From an uncultured Saprospiraceae bacterium (GTDB lineage: Bacteria > Bacteroidota > Bacteroidia > Chitinophagales > Saprospiraceae): 45,487 bases of DNA. Position numbers and translations under genes: made by a program. Position 1 is the stretch's first letter, and every line of letters starts with the position of its first letter. The stretch lies in the NCBI GenBank assembly GCA_937929835.1, contig CALFUU010000005.1, positions 1 to 45,487 of the forward strand, in the 5' to 3' direction. Under the pieces are notes generated by a model. The model did no database searches and was not told the DNA's origin. It saw nothing but the letters and a program-made list of their open reading frames with translations. Below are positions 18,108 through 27,997 of the stretch, piece after piece.

Positions 18108-20546
18108 CTAGAACCACTTCCTAAAATTGGTCTGATCAAGATAGTAGGTAATTCTTAGAGACAAACTGTTCTGATTGGGGAAGTCATTAAGTCCTCCTAG
18201 GCCATCAAAATAGCTACTCTCTCTGAAGTCTATTCCAGTGTCGGTAACAGCGCCTGAGATATTGTTTTTCCAGACGAGCACGATATCACTACCTGGTGCA
18301 AATCTCCAATTGAATCCACAATCAATCGAGAAAAAGTCAAACGTAAAGTCCAAATTTTCTTCATACTTAGTTGTTGTCGGAATACTGCCATCCTCTGCCA
18401 GTTCGTGGAAGGTATTGTAGACAATTTTGGTCCAGTTATGACGAGCTCTAAAGTTGAAGCCCATCTTATTATTCAGTGTATAGTCGATGTTCCAGACATT
18501 ATTGACTCTGTAGTTGTCTCTTTGTCCTAGATATATTTCTCCATTGGCACCATTATCGAGCCAGCCCGTATCGTCATATTGAACATTGTAACTAGGATTG
18601 AGCGACATAGAGAATTTGTCACTAAACTGTATCCGAGGACCCATCGCAAAAGAATAACCCCAGCGACCTTCCTCATTTATGTTGTAGATATTTCCATTCC
18701 ACCAATAAGAGAATCTTTTGTTGGAATTCGTACTGAGATAGAAGCCCATACTCTTAAATGCAGGCCGCACAACATAACGACTAAAGTCCTCTGTCCGCGG
18801 CTCAAAATAATCCTTGTGATCTGTAGAATAATTGAACCACATATTGAGAAACCAAAACTTATTGGTCTGCAACGAAAATCCAAAGTTGGTCCACGTACCC
18901 GTGTATATATTGGGATCAATCAAGTAGCTGTTATCAAAGCCAACCCACATGTCTAGGCTATTGAGTTTCCAGAAAGGCTCGTTCTGCACATAAGAGAGCG
19001 AGGCCCCCATTTCTCTTGTATTGGTTTCTCTCTGGAAGCCGAGATCGTTTTGGTTGTAGTTTTTACTTATCTCTTCATAGTTGAGGCCATAGCGCCATTT
19101 GCCTGATATCTTATCTAAGTCCCACGCAAATTTGTAACCTGTATTATTCGGCTGATCATTGAATGATTGTACAGAAACAGCACCCGACCCATAGAAGTTA
19201 TATCGCTGCTGCTTGTCCTTGAGGCTAAACTCTGTGCCTGTGACATTGGCATCATAGAATTCCGCTCCTTTTCGCCACACGTTGGTATTGATAAACGAAA
19301 TGCTAGAATTGGCTCTGAGGTTTTGGTCGAGAACGATGACACTATAATTAGTCAATGGTTGTGTCCTGAAAGTCCTCGTCGACCCATCTACAAAATTTTC
19401 TATGAGAGCATCTGTAGAATTTTCAACGGCATTGAAGATGCCGATGCCCAGCCCACTTTTGGTACGACCAGATATTTTGGTGGCGTTATAGAGTTGCGGG
19501 ATCTGAGGGTTATTGATGACCGCTTCAGCGTTTGTGGTTTTATTGTATACAGAATCATAGTTGAAGGCTGTCCCACCTATCCTTCTGGTATAAAAGAGAT
19601 CCGCCTTGGAGAAGAGCTCTAGTCCCTCAGTAAAGAAGGGTCTCTTTTCTGACAACTGTACTTCGAAAGGGGAGAGGTTCACCACCAAGTCATCCGCCTC
19701 CACTTGGCCAAAGTCAGGTACCAAGGTCATATCGAGTGTAAAGGCATCATTGATCCCGTACTTGATATCCATCCCTGCATTGTAGGAGTAACCTGTGCTG
19801 TTGATGGGGTCAGAATTATCATCGTGAAATCGTACAGCGTAGGTAGAGAGATAGGGTGTGACCGACAATCTATAAGGCGGCTTGATGTCTTTGATGCCAT
19901 TAAGTTGACCACTCTGCGTAAATAGGCCATCTAGATTGGGGTCTATTGCAGACCAGGTAGAAACTAGATTAAGCCTCCTCTGTGTCCTTAGAAAATTGAC
20001 TGTCCATATTTGTTCTTCGGCTTTTGGAAATCTTATCGCTGCATAAGGAATTTTCATCTCACAAGTCCACCCCTTGTCCGATAGTTGGACGGCACTTTCC
20101 CATACAGCATCCCAGTCGCTATCCTCATTGCCTTCATTGCTTTTCAGTGCATCATACTGTACACCTGTAGCGGCTACGAGAAAGAGCACACCATCCGTTC
20201 CATTGCCATATGTATCTAGCAACAGTGCAAAGGCATCTGTATTTCCTACATTATCGCGCTGGGTGAGTTGTGTCTGTATGCTGTCTCTGGAGACTTCGTG
20301 CATAATGGCTGATATGTAGAAGGCTTCATCATCATACACTACTTTTACCTCTGTTTTCTGATCAGGTTTCTGGCCAGGAACAGGTTCTAGTGTTGTAAAA
20401 TCCGTAGCAACTACGGCCTCTTCCCAAATGGATTCATCGATTATTCCATCTATTTCTATAGGGATAGAAGTCCTTGAGGCCGTTAGAGACTTCTGGCCCA
20501 ATCCAATAGTGCTACTTAATAAAATCAATAAAATAGTCAGTCTCAT
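18108..20546 (-). CDS. DUF5916 outer-membrane protein with CBM9-like N-terminus
   Basis: 812 residues with a signal peptide (MRLTILLILLSSTIGLG). Residues ~22-210 form a carbohydrate-binding module 9-like domain (IEIDGIIDESIWEEA, VVYDDEAFYISAIMHE). The rest is a DUF5916 beta-barrel, with many alternating aromatic/polar strands, a plug-like central block (FFTEGLELFSKADLFYTRR) and a terminal Phe typical of outer-membrane barrels (NFRKWF). It is probably an outer-membrane transporter or enzyme acting on a sugar-like or aromatic ligand; the substrate cannot be told. It is the first gene of a possible unit with the SH3 protein. Confidence 0.85.
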   Translation of the reverse strand: MRLTILLILLSSTIGLGQKSLTASRTSIPIEIDGIIDESIWEEAVVATDFTTLEPVPGQKPDQKTEVKVVYDDEAFYISAIMHEVSRDSIQTQLTQRDNVGNTDAFALLLDTYGNGTDGVLFLVAATGVQYDALKSNEGNEDSDWDAVWESAVQLSDKGWTCEMKIPYAAIRFPKAEEQIWTVNFLRTQRRLNLVSTWSAIDPNLDGLFTQSGQLNGIKDIKPPYRLSVTPYLSTYAVRFHDDNSDPINSTGYSYNAGMDIKYGINDAFTLDMTLVPDFGQVEADDLVVNLSPFEVQLSEKRPFFTEGLELFSKADLFYTRRIGGTAFNYDSVYNKTTNAEAVINNPQIPQLYNATKISGRTKSGLGIGIFNAVENSTDALIENFVDGSTRTFRTQPLTNYSVIVLDQNLRANSSISFINTNVWRKGAEFYDANVTGTEFSLKDKQQRYNFYGSGAVSVQSFNDQPNNTGYKFAWDLDKISGKWRYGLNYEEISKNYNQNDLGFQRETNTREMGASLSYVQNEPFWKLNSLDMWVGFDNSYLIDPNIYTGTWTNFGFSLQTNKFWFLNMWFNYSTDHKDYFEPRTEDFSRYVVRPAFKSMGFYLSTNSNKRFSYWWNGNIYNINEEGRWGYSFAMGPRIQFSDKFSMSLNPSYNVQYDDTGWLDNGANGEIYLGQRDNYRVNNVWNIDYTLNNKMGFNFRARHNWTKIVYNTFHELAEDGSIPTTTKYEENLDFTFDFFSIDCGFNWRFAPGSDIVLVWKNNISGAVTDTGIDFRESSYFDGLGGLNDFPNQNSLSLRITYYLDQTNFRKWF

Positions 20547-20807
20547 CGTTTTTGTTTTACAATCGGTAGTTGCGATGATGGCACAAAGAAACCCTATTTA
20601 GTGTAACTAGTAAAGTCTGATTTGATCCTTTCGACTAACTAGGCACTCTATAAGATGACGCAACATATGCTGCATCCAAGGTATAGAGTATAATGAAGAG
20701 CGATTGTCTAATTACGCTGTATCGGTATTATTCTGGTATGAACTAGAGGCTTATAAGGCTATAGTTTTTCTAGGGAAAACCCCACAACAATTGAGGTCTA
20801 TTATTTT

Positions 20808-20815
20808 TAACTTTG
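20808..20815 (+). promoter_or_regulatory. Candidate -7 box for the discoidin-like/DUF1800/DUF1501 operon
   Basis: TAACTTTG is a perfect TAnnTTTG match 27 bp before the ATG at 20843. TTG at 20791 is closer than the usual -33 spacing, so the -33 element is uncertain. Confidence 0.5.
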
Positions 20816-20842
20816 GTTTAATTGAAAACAGATTCCTTTTAT

Positions 20843-21589
20843 ATGACAAAATCTCTAGTCGGAGCATTACTACTTTATATCAGTACTGCGCTCTCCCTTT
20901 ATGGACAATGCTATCCCGATCGACATAATACCTCAGCCGCTGCTGCTTGGATTTCTTGCCAGACCAGTATGAATCCCAATCCAGCTCGTGGTGAGAGTCA
21001 CTGGATTACCTATGACTTAGGAGAGCCGACCAGATTGGGTCAGATGACGATATGGAATACCAATAACCCGGCTTCTCTTGATAGTGGCGCCAAGACTATA
21101 GAAGTTGATTACAGTCAAGATGGAGTCAATTGGACCTTCTTCCAATCCATTGAAGTACCTATAGGTGAGGCGTCCAGCTTTTATGAAGGCAACCTTGGTT
21201 TGGATTTCGAAAATCTGACAACTAGGCATCTGCTTCTGACGATCACTGAAAACTATGGCGGCGACTGCTATGGATTTTCAGAGCTTAAAATTGAGAGATT
21301 TAACCCAGTGAGTACGGATGATCTTCAGGCAGCTAATGCGATGGATTTATATCCTAGTCCAGCTATTGATCACGTTTTCGTTAATTATGTAAGTCCTGTA
21401 TCTAATTCTGCTACCATCACTGTCGTAGATATGGCAGGTGCCGAGGTCAGATCACAACAAGCTAGACTGCTCACTGGAGCAAATCGTGTTCGTGTAGATC
21501 TGGATGGTCTACCCTCAGGTCAGTATTATATACGCCTCCAGTCAGCAACGCAATTGCTTACTGGTGAACTGACGATTATTCAAAACTAG
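20843..21589 (+). CDS. Secreted discoidin-like protein with T9SS tail
   Basis: 248 residues from the ATG at 20843. A TTG seven codons upstream is also open but would precede the signal peptide (MTKSLVGALLLYISTALSLYG). The mature N-terminal half (~22-160) resembles an F5/8 type C (discoidin) jelly-roll domain (WITYDLGEPTRLGQMTIWN, YSQDGVNWTFF, HLLLTITENYGGDCYGFSEL), which usually binds sugars or lipids. A T9SS type A sorting domain follows (MDLYPSPAIDHVFVNY, LPSGQYYIRLQ). It leads an operon with DUF1800 (21-bp gap) and DUF1501. Confidence 0.8.
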   Translation: MTKSLVGALLLYISTALSLYGQCYPDRHNTSAAAAWISCQTSMNPNPARGESHWITYDLGEPTRLGQMTIWNTNNPASLDSGAKTIEVDYSQDGVNWTFFQSIEVPIGEASSFYEGNLGLDFENLTTRHLLLTITENYGGDCYGFSELKIERFNPVSTDDLQAANAMDLYPSPAIDHVFVNYVSPVSNSATITVVDMAGAEVRSQQARLLTGANRVRVDLDGLPSGQYYIRLQSATQLLTGELTIIQN

Positions 21590-21610
21590 ATAACCCTCTA
21601 AACAAGAAAT

Positions 21611-23500
21611 ATGAAAAACAAGATTATCATAAGTCTTTTGCTTGTCTGGGGCCTCAATCTCACAAGTCAGGAATATATAGGTGCTGGAAATGATGAGGGC
21701 ATCACCATAACTTCTAGTAGTCAGTTTAGAAATTTTGCTCCCGAGAATACGATAAATGGTTCTGGAATGGATGCGGATCTAATGGAAGCCTCTAGGTTTC
21801 TGACACAGACCACTATGGGCTACAATATGGATGATGTGCAGAGGGTAGCTGAGCTGGGCTTGGAAGCTTGGGTAGATGAGCAGATGGCGATGCCAGTACA
21901 AAATATGACATCAAGTATGTATGAAATTTGGGAAGAGATCTATGGGTGGAATATAGATTATCTGACGGCTATATATCAAGAAAATAATCCTGGCGCACCG
22001 ATTACAGAAGAGGTCTTGGAAGATTTTGATGGTGATATTTTTGGTCCTTGGGCTGTAGATTTTCAATATGCCTGGTGGGAAGGAACACTTACAGGGGAGG
22101 ATCAATTGAGGAGGCGAGTGGCGCATGCGCTTAGTCAGATAGTCGTCATTTCTATGAGGTCTTCATTGCAAGATCATGCAGAGTCGTTTACTGGGTTTTA
22201 TGATATTTTGTTAGAAAATGCTTTTGGGTCTTACCGCGATATAATGGAGGCCGTGACACTAAGTCCGTCTATGGGAGTGTATCTCAGTCATTATAATAAT
22301 CCTAGAGAGATTCCTTCGGAAAATCTGCACCCAGATGAAAACTATGCACGAGAAATTATGCAGTTGTTTTCGATAGGGCTCTATGAGCTGAATAATGACG
22401 GCTCTAGAAAAATGGACGCGGATGGCAACGACATACCGACTTATACCAATGAAGACATCGGAGAACTGGCCAAAGTCTTTACAGGGTTGGGAGCTGGTGG
22501 TGTGATGGAGAATCCCTGGGTCGACAATCCTTTTTTTGGGATGGACTTCTATATAGCCGACAAGTTGGAGCCTATGCGGATGTATCAAAACTTCCACGAG
22601 CCAGGTGAGAAAATTCTATTAGGTAGAGAAACGATTCCCGCAGGCCAAGATGGAATGACAGATATCAGACAAGCTTTAGATTTTTTATTTAATCATCCCA
22701 ATGTAGGACCTTTTATATCTCGACAGTTGATCCAGAGATTGGTTAAGTCGAATCCGACACCAGGATACATTGATAGAGTGGCGACAGTCTTTAATAACAA
22801 TGGTGCTGGCGAGCGAGGGGATTTGGGTGCAGTCGTCAAGGCCATTCTCTTTGATCAGGAGGCTCGGTCTTGTATTGATTTATTGGCAGCAGATAGTGGG
22901 CAACTCTTAGAACCACTGTTAAGGAAAACACACTTGGGTAGAGTGCTGCCCCTTACTTGTAGTTTTGATACCTTATATGTTGTAGATGGTGATACTTTGG
23001 ATAGAGCGCCTTGTCCTGAGATCAAGTATTGGTTGACGGGATTTGAAGAAGTACAGTTGCTTAGACAAGCTGCGTTGGGTGCTCCATCTGTATTTAATTT
23101 TTACTTGCCAGATCATCAGCCTGTAGGTGATTTTGTCACGCAAGGACTGGTAGGCCCAGAGTACAAGATTCACGATAGTACGACAGCTATTAATTATATC
23201 AATGGTTTACATGTTGTTACTCTATGGAATTATTATGGCGCATCTTGGGAAAGAGAAATCCGACCCAATACAGGTGCCCTTTCTATCGATATAGATTCCT
23301 TGGTGGCGCTAGTAGAAGACCCTGAGGAGTTGATTAATTATCTAGATATTGTCTTTACTCGCGGACAACTTACTGGTGAGACGCGAGCCACCTTGAGGAC
23401 TTTTCTAGACGATCTGCCTAGCTGGGTCGATAGTGAGCGCAGAGTAAGAGGTGTGATAAACTTATTGTTGATGTCACCAGACTATACAATACTTAAGTAA
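21611..23500 (+). CDS. DUF1800 family protein
   Basis: 629 residues with a signal peptide. It follows the DUF1800 pattern: an N-terminal SRFLTQTTMG-type segment (ASRFLTQTTMGYNMDDVQ), then WWEGTLTGEDQLRRRVAHALSQI, then EDNYAREIMQLFSIGLYELN, with the NFHEPGEK and RQLIQRLVKSNP segments later. Function is not established. The family usually sits beside DUF1501 genes, as here, and both are exported. The T9SS tail seen in many homologues is absent, so it probably relies on the partner or on general secretion. Confidence 0.9.
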   Translation: MKNKIIISLLLVWGLNLTSQEYIGAGNDEGITITSSSQFRNFAPENTINGSGMDADLMEASRFLTQTTMGYNMDDVQRVAELGLEAWVDEQMAMPVQNMTSSMYEIWEEIYGWNIDYLTAIYQENNPGAPITEEVLEDFDGDIFGPWAVDFQYAWWEGTLTGEDQLRRRVAHALSQIVVISMRSSLQDHAESFTGFYDILLENAFGSYRDIMEAVTLSPSMGVYLSHYNNPREIPSENLHPDENYAREIMQLFSIGLYELNNDGSRKMDADGNDIPTYTNEDIGELAKVFTGLGAGGVMENPWVDNPFFGMDFYIADKLEPMRMYQNFHEPGEKILLGRETIPAGQDGMTDIRQALDFLFNHPNVGPFISRQLIQRLVKSNPTPGYIDRVATVFNNNGAGERGDLGAVVKAILFDQEARSCIDLLAADSGQLLEPLLRKTHLGRVLPLTCSFDTLYVVDGDTLDRAPCPEIKYWLTGFEEVQLLRQAALGAPSVFNFYLPDHQPVGDFVTQGLVGPEYKIHDSTTAINYINGLHVVTLWNYYGASWEREIRPNTGALSIDIDSLVALVEDPEELINYLDIVFTRGQLTGETRATLRTFLDDLPSWVDSERRVRGVINLLLMSPDYTILK

Positions 23501-23522
23501 CCCCTAATTAAATAAGAAATAA

Positions 23523-24929
23523 ATGGCCAAACATATATCAAGAAGAAATTTCCTTCGGACATCTAGTTGTGCTGCATTAGGCTCTACGACGCTATTGTCT
23601 ACTTTGACTAATCTAAAATTTATGAATGCCGCCTCTATGGCCAACAGTTCTACCTTATTGACCGGAGACTATAAGGCACTCATCTGTCTGCTGCTCAAAG
23701 GGGGCAATGACTCACATAACATGCTGATACCGCGAGAGCCAAGTGAGTATGCACATTATGCGACGTCTAGAACCCAAGTCGCCATCCCGAGAGATACCAT
23801 CTTGTCACTCAATGGTAGTAACTATGGTCTTCATCCCACGATGACAGCAGCGCAGCAATTGTACAATAACGGAGAGCTCTCCTTTATATCCAATATTGGT
23901 ACTCTGGTGCGACCGACAGATAAGCCATCAGCACTCAGTGAGACCAATCTCCCTCTTGGTCTCTTTTCCCATTCCGATCAAGTCCAGCAATGGCAGACGT
24001 CTGTACCAGATAGCAGATCGAGTATAGGATGGGGTGGTCGTATAGCGGATATGATGAACAGCCTCAATGACAATCCCAATGTCTCTATGAATGTGTCTCT
24101 TTCTGGCACCAATATATTCCAGACTGGAGAGAGCTCTATAGAATATTCCATAGATCGTGAGCAAGGAGCGACTGGCATCATCGGTTACAACGATATGGAT
24201 AATCAGTTTCTAGCTGTCAGAAATCAAGGAATAGATAATATAGTAGATGCCAATTACACAGACATTTTTAAGAAGACCTACATCGATGTTATCAAGAATT
24301 CTAGAGATGCGAGTGCTGTAGTATCGGAAGCACTTCTTAATGCACCTTTTGTAGATGACCTTTTTGTTTCAGATACAGAGTTGTCAGATGCTCTCAGGAT
24401 GGTCGCTCGTATGATAGGATCGAGAGAGCAGTTGGGTGCTAAGCGGCAGATATTTTTTGTGGAGGTAAATGGTTATGATAATCATGATGATCTTCTTGCG
24501 CAACACACCATTTTGCTCAATGAACTATCTGAAGGCTTAGCAGAATTAAATGCAGCACTTAAGCGCATAGGAGCACACGATTGCGTGACGACTTTTACCT
24601 CTTCAGATTTTGGTAGAACCTTGACGTATAACGGAGAGGGTACCGATCACGCTTGGGGAGGCAATGTACTTGTGATGGGTGGCCCTGTACAAGGCGGCAA
24701 CATCTATGGAGATTATCCGTTGTTAGAGTTAGCGGGTGAGCTAGAGCTCAGCAATAACCCGATGTATAGTAATGGCATTATGATTCCGACCACTTCTGTA
24801 GATGAATATTTTGCGGAGTTGGCTTTATGGTTCGGCGTTGCGCCGAGCGAGTTGAGTACCATATTTCCTAACATTGGCAACTTCTACAATACCGCCGGAG
24901 GGACGATGCCGATAGGATTTATAGGATAA
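23523..24929 (+). CDS. DUF1501 family protein, Tat-type signal
   Basis: 468 residues. The N-terminus has a twin-arginine motif (SRRNFLRTS) and a hydrophobic stretch, so the folded protein is probably exported by Tat. DUF1501 (sulfatase-like fold) blocks include LLKGGNDSHNMLIP, GLHPTM, LFSHSDQVQQWQT, and FTSSDFGRTLTYNGEGTDHAWGG near the end. Metal-type residues of the alkaline-phosphatase superfamily (D and H in TSSDFGRT and TDHAWGG) are visible. It pairs with DUF1800 in many Bacteroidota and Planctomycetota; the joint role is unknown. A terminator follows. Confidence 0.9.
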   Translation: MAKHISRRNFLRTSSCAALGSTTLLSTLTNLKFMNAASMANSSTLLTGDYKALICLLLKGGNDSHNMLIPREPSEYAHYATSRTQVAIPRDTILSLNGSNYGLHPTMTAAQQLYNNGELSFISNIGTLVRPTDKPSALSETNLPLGLFSHSDQVQQWQTSVPDSRSSIGWGGRIADMMNSLNDNPNVSMNVSLSGTNIFQTGESSIEYSIDREQGATGIIGYNDMDNQFLAVRNQGIDNIVDANYTDIFKKTYIDVIKNSRDASAVVSEALLNAPFVDDLFVSDTELSDALRMVARMIGSREQLGAKRQIFFVEVNGYDNHDDLLAQHTILLNELSEGLAELNAALKRIGAHDCVTTFTSSDFGRTLTYNGEGTDHAWGGNVLVMGGPVQGGNIYGDYPLLELAGELELSNNPMYSNGIMIPTTSVDEYFAELALWFGVAPSELSTIFPNIGNFYNTAGGTMPIGFIG

Positions 24930-24952
24930 ACGAAAATAACCACATTGATATA

Positions 24953-24986
24953 AGGCACGATTCCGTTTGGGGTCGTGCTTTTTTTT
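24953..24986 (+). terminator. Intrinsic terminator after DUF1501
   Basis: GCACGA (24955-24960) pairs with TCGTGC (24973-24978) around a 12-base loop, followed by a run of eight T's. Confidence 0.88.
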
Positions 24987-25123
24987 ATTGGTTATTTTAT
25001 GACTGGAGAGTCTTGGAACAAGTCTGGGTGTGCTAAGTAATTAGGTAATAAAATTCAAACTACTTCCACGCCATTGGCACGAGTCTCATCTGATTGCTTT
25101 TTCGTTGCCGTCAGATGTCTAAC

Positions 25124-25687
25124 CTAGATTCTCTCTATAACCATCTTTAACGACCAGACAAGTATAAGTGCTGAGGTGATGAGTACTAGTGGCTTCTTTG
25201 ATTGAGGGATTAATTTTGTGAGGATAAAGGAGAGGATCAAGACGATAAGCACGATAAGCACCTGTGCCAATTCTACTCCCACATTAAAGGCAAAGAGTGG
25301 AAACGGCAAGTCATCTTTTCCAAGGATGGCCTTGAAGAAGTTGGAGAATCCCATCCCATGAATGAGACCAAAAAGTAGAGCTGATCCATATTTTAATTTA
25401 TTGCTTCCCGCTGAGTGCTCTGGCTTATACAAGTTGTACGCTGCCGTGTACGCAATCGACACAGCAATAAGGATCTCCACCCAATGCGTGTTGACTTTGA
25501 TTATATCCAAGCTCGCGAGGGCCAAGGTTATCGAATGACCTACGGTAAAAGCAGTAGCCAATATCAAAACAGCTCTCCACTGAGCAATAGAGTAGGTAAC
25601 AACCAAGGCGACCAAAAAAAGTAAGTGATCCAAGCCCGCCAGATCCAGTATGTGTGTAGTCCCTAATTCAAGATATGTCTTAAACAT
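25124..25687 (-). CDS. HupE/UreJ family membrane protein
   Basis: 187 residues, six predicted membrane helices. It has the HupE/UreJ_2 features: an N-terminal H-x-x-D motif (THILDLAGLDHLLFL) and later FTVGHSITL and FGLIHGMGFS. Histidine-rich members are linked to nickel/cobalt handling, but this branch is often found away from hydrogenase or urease genes, as here. It is probably an inner-membrane metal or small-solute transporter (inference). Confidence 0.8.
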   Translation of the reverse strand: MFKTYLELGTTHILDLAGLDHLLFLVALVVTYSIAQWRAVLILATAFTVGHSITLALASLDIIKVNTHWVEILIAVSIAYTAAYNLYKPEHSAGSNKLKYGSALLFGLIHGMGFSNFFKAILGKDDLPFPLFAFNVGVELAQVLIVLIVLILSFILTKLIPQSKKPLVLITSALILVWSLKMVIERI

Positions 25688-25799
25688 AATTTGGTAATCT
25701 GCTTAGACGCTAATATCTACATAATTTTATAGATAGCTGTTGCGGCATTTTATGAGTTAGCAGTACAGATTGCGTGCGAGGATACAGAGAGTGTAGTCC

Positions 25800-26180
25800 T
25801 CAGTTGCCTAGACCTCTATTGTGGTTATCTACTCTTTTAGATGCTGGCTTAAGATCTCTCATATACATAAGTACAAAAAACCCAAAGAGCCCTAGATGGG
25901 TAGCCAAGGCTTCAGTAGGATAGACGAGTTCAGAGGCTCTATAGCTCAATACTGCTACCACAGCGTGGAAAAACATCATCGACATATAGATAGAACGACA
26001 GAGTCCTTGTTCTTCAAAATATTTGAAGCACAGCAAGTTGATGATACCGAGTACGCTGATAGACAATCCATAGAATCGGAAAGTGCTTTCGATGTCTATA
26101 AAGAGTAATGAAGGATTCTGATAGGTCATAATACCCGCAAGAAGCTCGACAATACCGCTGATAAGAAAGGCCCATTTCAT
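25800..26180 (-). CDS. Four-helix membrane protein, divergent from a TetR gene
   Basis: 126 residues from the ATG at 26180; a GTG at 26198 also opens the frame. Four hydrophobic segments (~3-20, ~33-51, ~61-83, ~96-113) and a basic, asparagine-rich C-terminus. No family was recognised with confidence. Only 48 bp separate it from the divergent TetR-type regulator, so it is the likely target of that repressor. Confidence 0.7.
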   Translation of the reverse strand: MKWAFLISGIVELLAGIMTYQNPSLLFIDIESTFRFYGLSISVLGIINLLCFKYFEEQGLCRSIYMSMMFFHAVVAVLSYRASELVYPTEALATHLGLFGFFVLMYMRDLKPASKRVDNHNRGLGN

Positions 26181-26228
26181 ATTGGAGTCTAATATCACTA
26201 AATTCGGCAGTACAAACGAATTGTGCAG

Positions 26229-26900
26229 ATGAAGGCTTCTAAAAAAAACGAGAAAGAACAGAAAATTATAGTAGCAGCGGAGACTGTATTTAGCCAGGTG
26301 GGCTTTACCAACGCTAAGATGGAGGACATCGCCAAGGAAGCTGGAATTACTAAGGTGACACTCTACTCTTACTTCCAGAGTAAGGATAACCTACAGTTGG
26401 CCATCACACATAAGGCACTGACTATGCTGATCGCACGTTACGAACAGACGATTTCTAATAATAGTGGTCGATCTGGTCTAGACAGTACAATCGACATGTT
26501 CAATATCTTTGTAGAAGTCTGCAAGGAGAATTTTCTCTACTCGGAAGCCTTGATGTCCTACTTTGCACTTATACGGTCCTCTGCCCACGGCGCCAATAAG
26601 GAAAAGCTTACAGAAGGTATCAATGAGAGTACCTACTTCAAACGGGTACAAGAGATCCAAAACGTTCCCTTTAAGTACATCGTCAAAGAAATCAATCGTG
26701 GTCGCTCAGATGGTTCTATAAAAACGGATGTCGATCCGATGCTGCTCACGCTAGCAGGGTGGACAGCCTCTATCGGCTATGTCAAATTATTATCCGCTTC
26801 TGGCGATCACATGCAGCCGCTGTTCAATGTGGATCTACAACTCCTCTGGAAGTTGCATATGGAAAACGCTATCAATGCCCTCAAGCCAGTAGGCACCTAG
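26229..26900 (+). CDS. TetR-family transcriptional regulator
   Basis: 223 residues from the ATG at 26229; a GTG two codons upstream is an alternative. The N-terminal helix-turn-helix (~10-56) reads IIVAAETVFSQVGFTNAKME, then DIAKEAGITKVTLYSYFQSK. The C-terminal ligand-binding helical domain is diverged. It probably represses itself and the divergent membrane-protein gene from the 48-bp gap. It converges with the broken flavin reductase, with 4 bp between stops. Confidence 0.88.
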   Translation: MKASKKNEKEQKIIVAAETVFSQVGFTNAKMEDIAKEAGITKVTLYSYFQSKDNLQLAITHKALTMLIARYEQTISNNSGRSGLDSTIDMFNIFVEVCKENFLYSEALMSYFALIRSSAHGANKEKLTEGINESTYFKRVQEIQNVPFKYIVKEINRGRSDGSIKTDVDPMLLTLAGWTASIGYVKLLSASGDHMQPLFNVDLQLLWKLHMENAINALKPVGT

Positions 26901-26904
26901 TTTT

Positions 26905-27388
26905 TTAGGCTGGTATTAATCTTTGTAACCTGTTTTGTAATTCTGCATTGGTAATTACTGGGCACGCATGACATTCAGCTAGATAGTCCATCCCTAGATA
27001 GGCAGCACACTGGCGCAATGGCAAGTAGAAAGTGTCTTCTATATCATCCTCGTTACTTACACTGAGTACAGACATAGCCTTAGAGCGGAAGCGTCTTCCT
27101 GTTTCTTTTTCGTTGTGAAGGAGATCAGAAATTCTATCTAGAAAAACCTCCACTCATCGTATACCAATAGACCGGAGTAGCTAAGACGATATGCCCATAC
27201 GAGGAAAGTATTTTTTTGATGAGGGGTAGGAAGTCGTCATTAGCGTTATTGAAACTATAATCAAAATGACTGATGTCATCCAATAAAGCTATAAGGTCAT
27301 AACCAGAAAGTAATTTTAGACTTTGCGCATAGCTGTTTGTATCTCCATTGCTCCTAGCACTTCCTTGTATGATGACGCCTTGCTTCAT
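26905..27388 (-). pseudogene. Broken NADPH-dependent FMN reductase / flavodoxin-like gene
   Basis: Two overlapping frames together make one protein. The first half (27388 to ~27134; start MKQGVIIQGSARSNGDTNSY) has the Rossmann flavin-binding SARSNGDTN loop and ATPVYWYTMSG. The second half (to 26905) resumes at VFLDRISDLL and ends in a Cys-containing tail. In intact relatives the segment reads like VYWYTMSG, two or three residues, then VFLDR. Here those residues are missing and the frame shifts, as expected from a deletion of about 8 bases near 27145-27150. A one-base sequencing error would not restore the family spacing, so a real lesion is more likely. Confidence 0.75.
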
Positions 27389-27646
27389 AGACTTGAAGAT
27401 ATAGCCGCTTGTAGTATTGGCAGCTATTTATGGCCAATAAAAAAAGGGACAACAATCACACTTCATGGGACTAAGCTAGGAATAGACCAACCAACACTAT
27501 TTTGTTAGATAGACCCTTATAACTTTGATGCGCGACTATTGTACCCTAAGAAAATGTAATTGAGTAATACTTCTTGTTCACTAATAAAACAGATACTTAA
27601 TCAATTACTTACCAAATAAACTAACTAATCAACTTACTAAATAAAA

Positions 27647-27997
27647 CTACTTTTCTTGTTGTGGAACCTGCGCTAATACCATTAGCTCTTCGGTTACTTT
27701 TGCTCTAGATTTTCTGTGAGAAGCAGAAATAGTTGAAGCTTGAGACACCGCACGTGACTTAGTAGGTGCCTCTATTTTGACCAACGTCTTGACGAAAGCA
27801 TCATCTACTTCTTGCGCATAGGCTGCTAGATAATTTTCTAATTGAGTAGATACGATAGATTGTATCTGATCTCCATCTAAGATCACTTCCGTCGGTTCTC
27901 CATTGATGAGGATAACTTGCTGAGCAGTGATGGCGTCTTGGTTCAGGAATACGGAGAATAATAGGCACAAGAGGCCCAGTTTAGGTGATTTCTTCAT
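27647..27997 (-). CDS. Small secreted hypothetical protein
   Basis: 116 residues from the ATG at 27997; the frame is open further from a TTG. Signal peptide-like N-terminus (KLGLLCLLFSVFLNQDAITA). The mature part starts QQVILINGEPTEVILDG and contains helical LENYLAAYAQEVDDAFVKTL, then a basic Ser/Arg-rich segment (KSRAVSQASTISASHRKSRA). No family recognised. The 258-bp region upstream holds two near-identical A/T-rich stretches (ACTTACCAAATAAACTA and ACTTACTAAATAAAACTA) near its start, perhaps a promoter duplication. Confidence 0.55.
   Translation of the reverse strand: MKKSPKLGLLCLLFSVFLNQDAITAQQVILINGEPTEVILDGDQIQSIVSTQLENYLAAYAQEVDDAFVKTLVKIEAPTKSRAVSQASTISASHRKSRAKVTEELMVLAQVPQQEK

Noticed and set aside
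20560-20640. Promoter for DUF5916 (TTTCTTTG on the minus strand)
   Set aside because: The second base of the -7 box is wrong and no -33 TTG is in range.
26181-26228. TetR operator in the 48-bp divergent gap
   Set aside because: No convincing palindrome was found; the site must exist if the regulator acts here, but I cannot place it.
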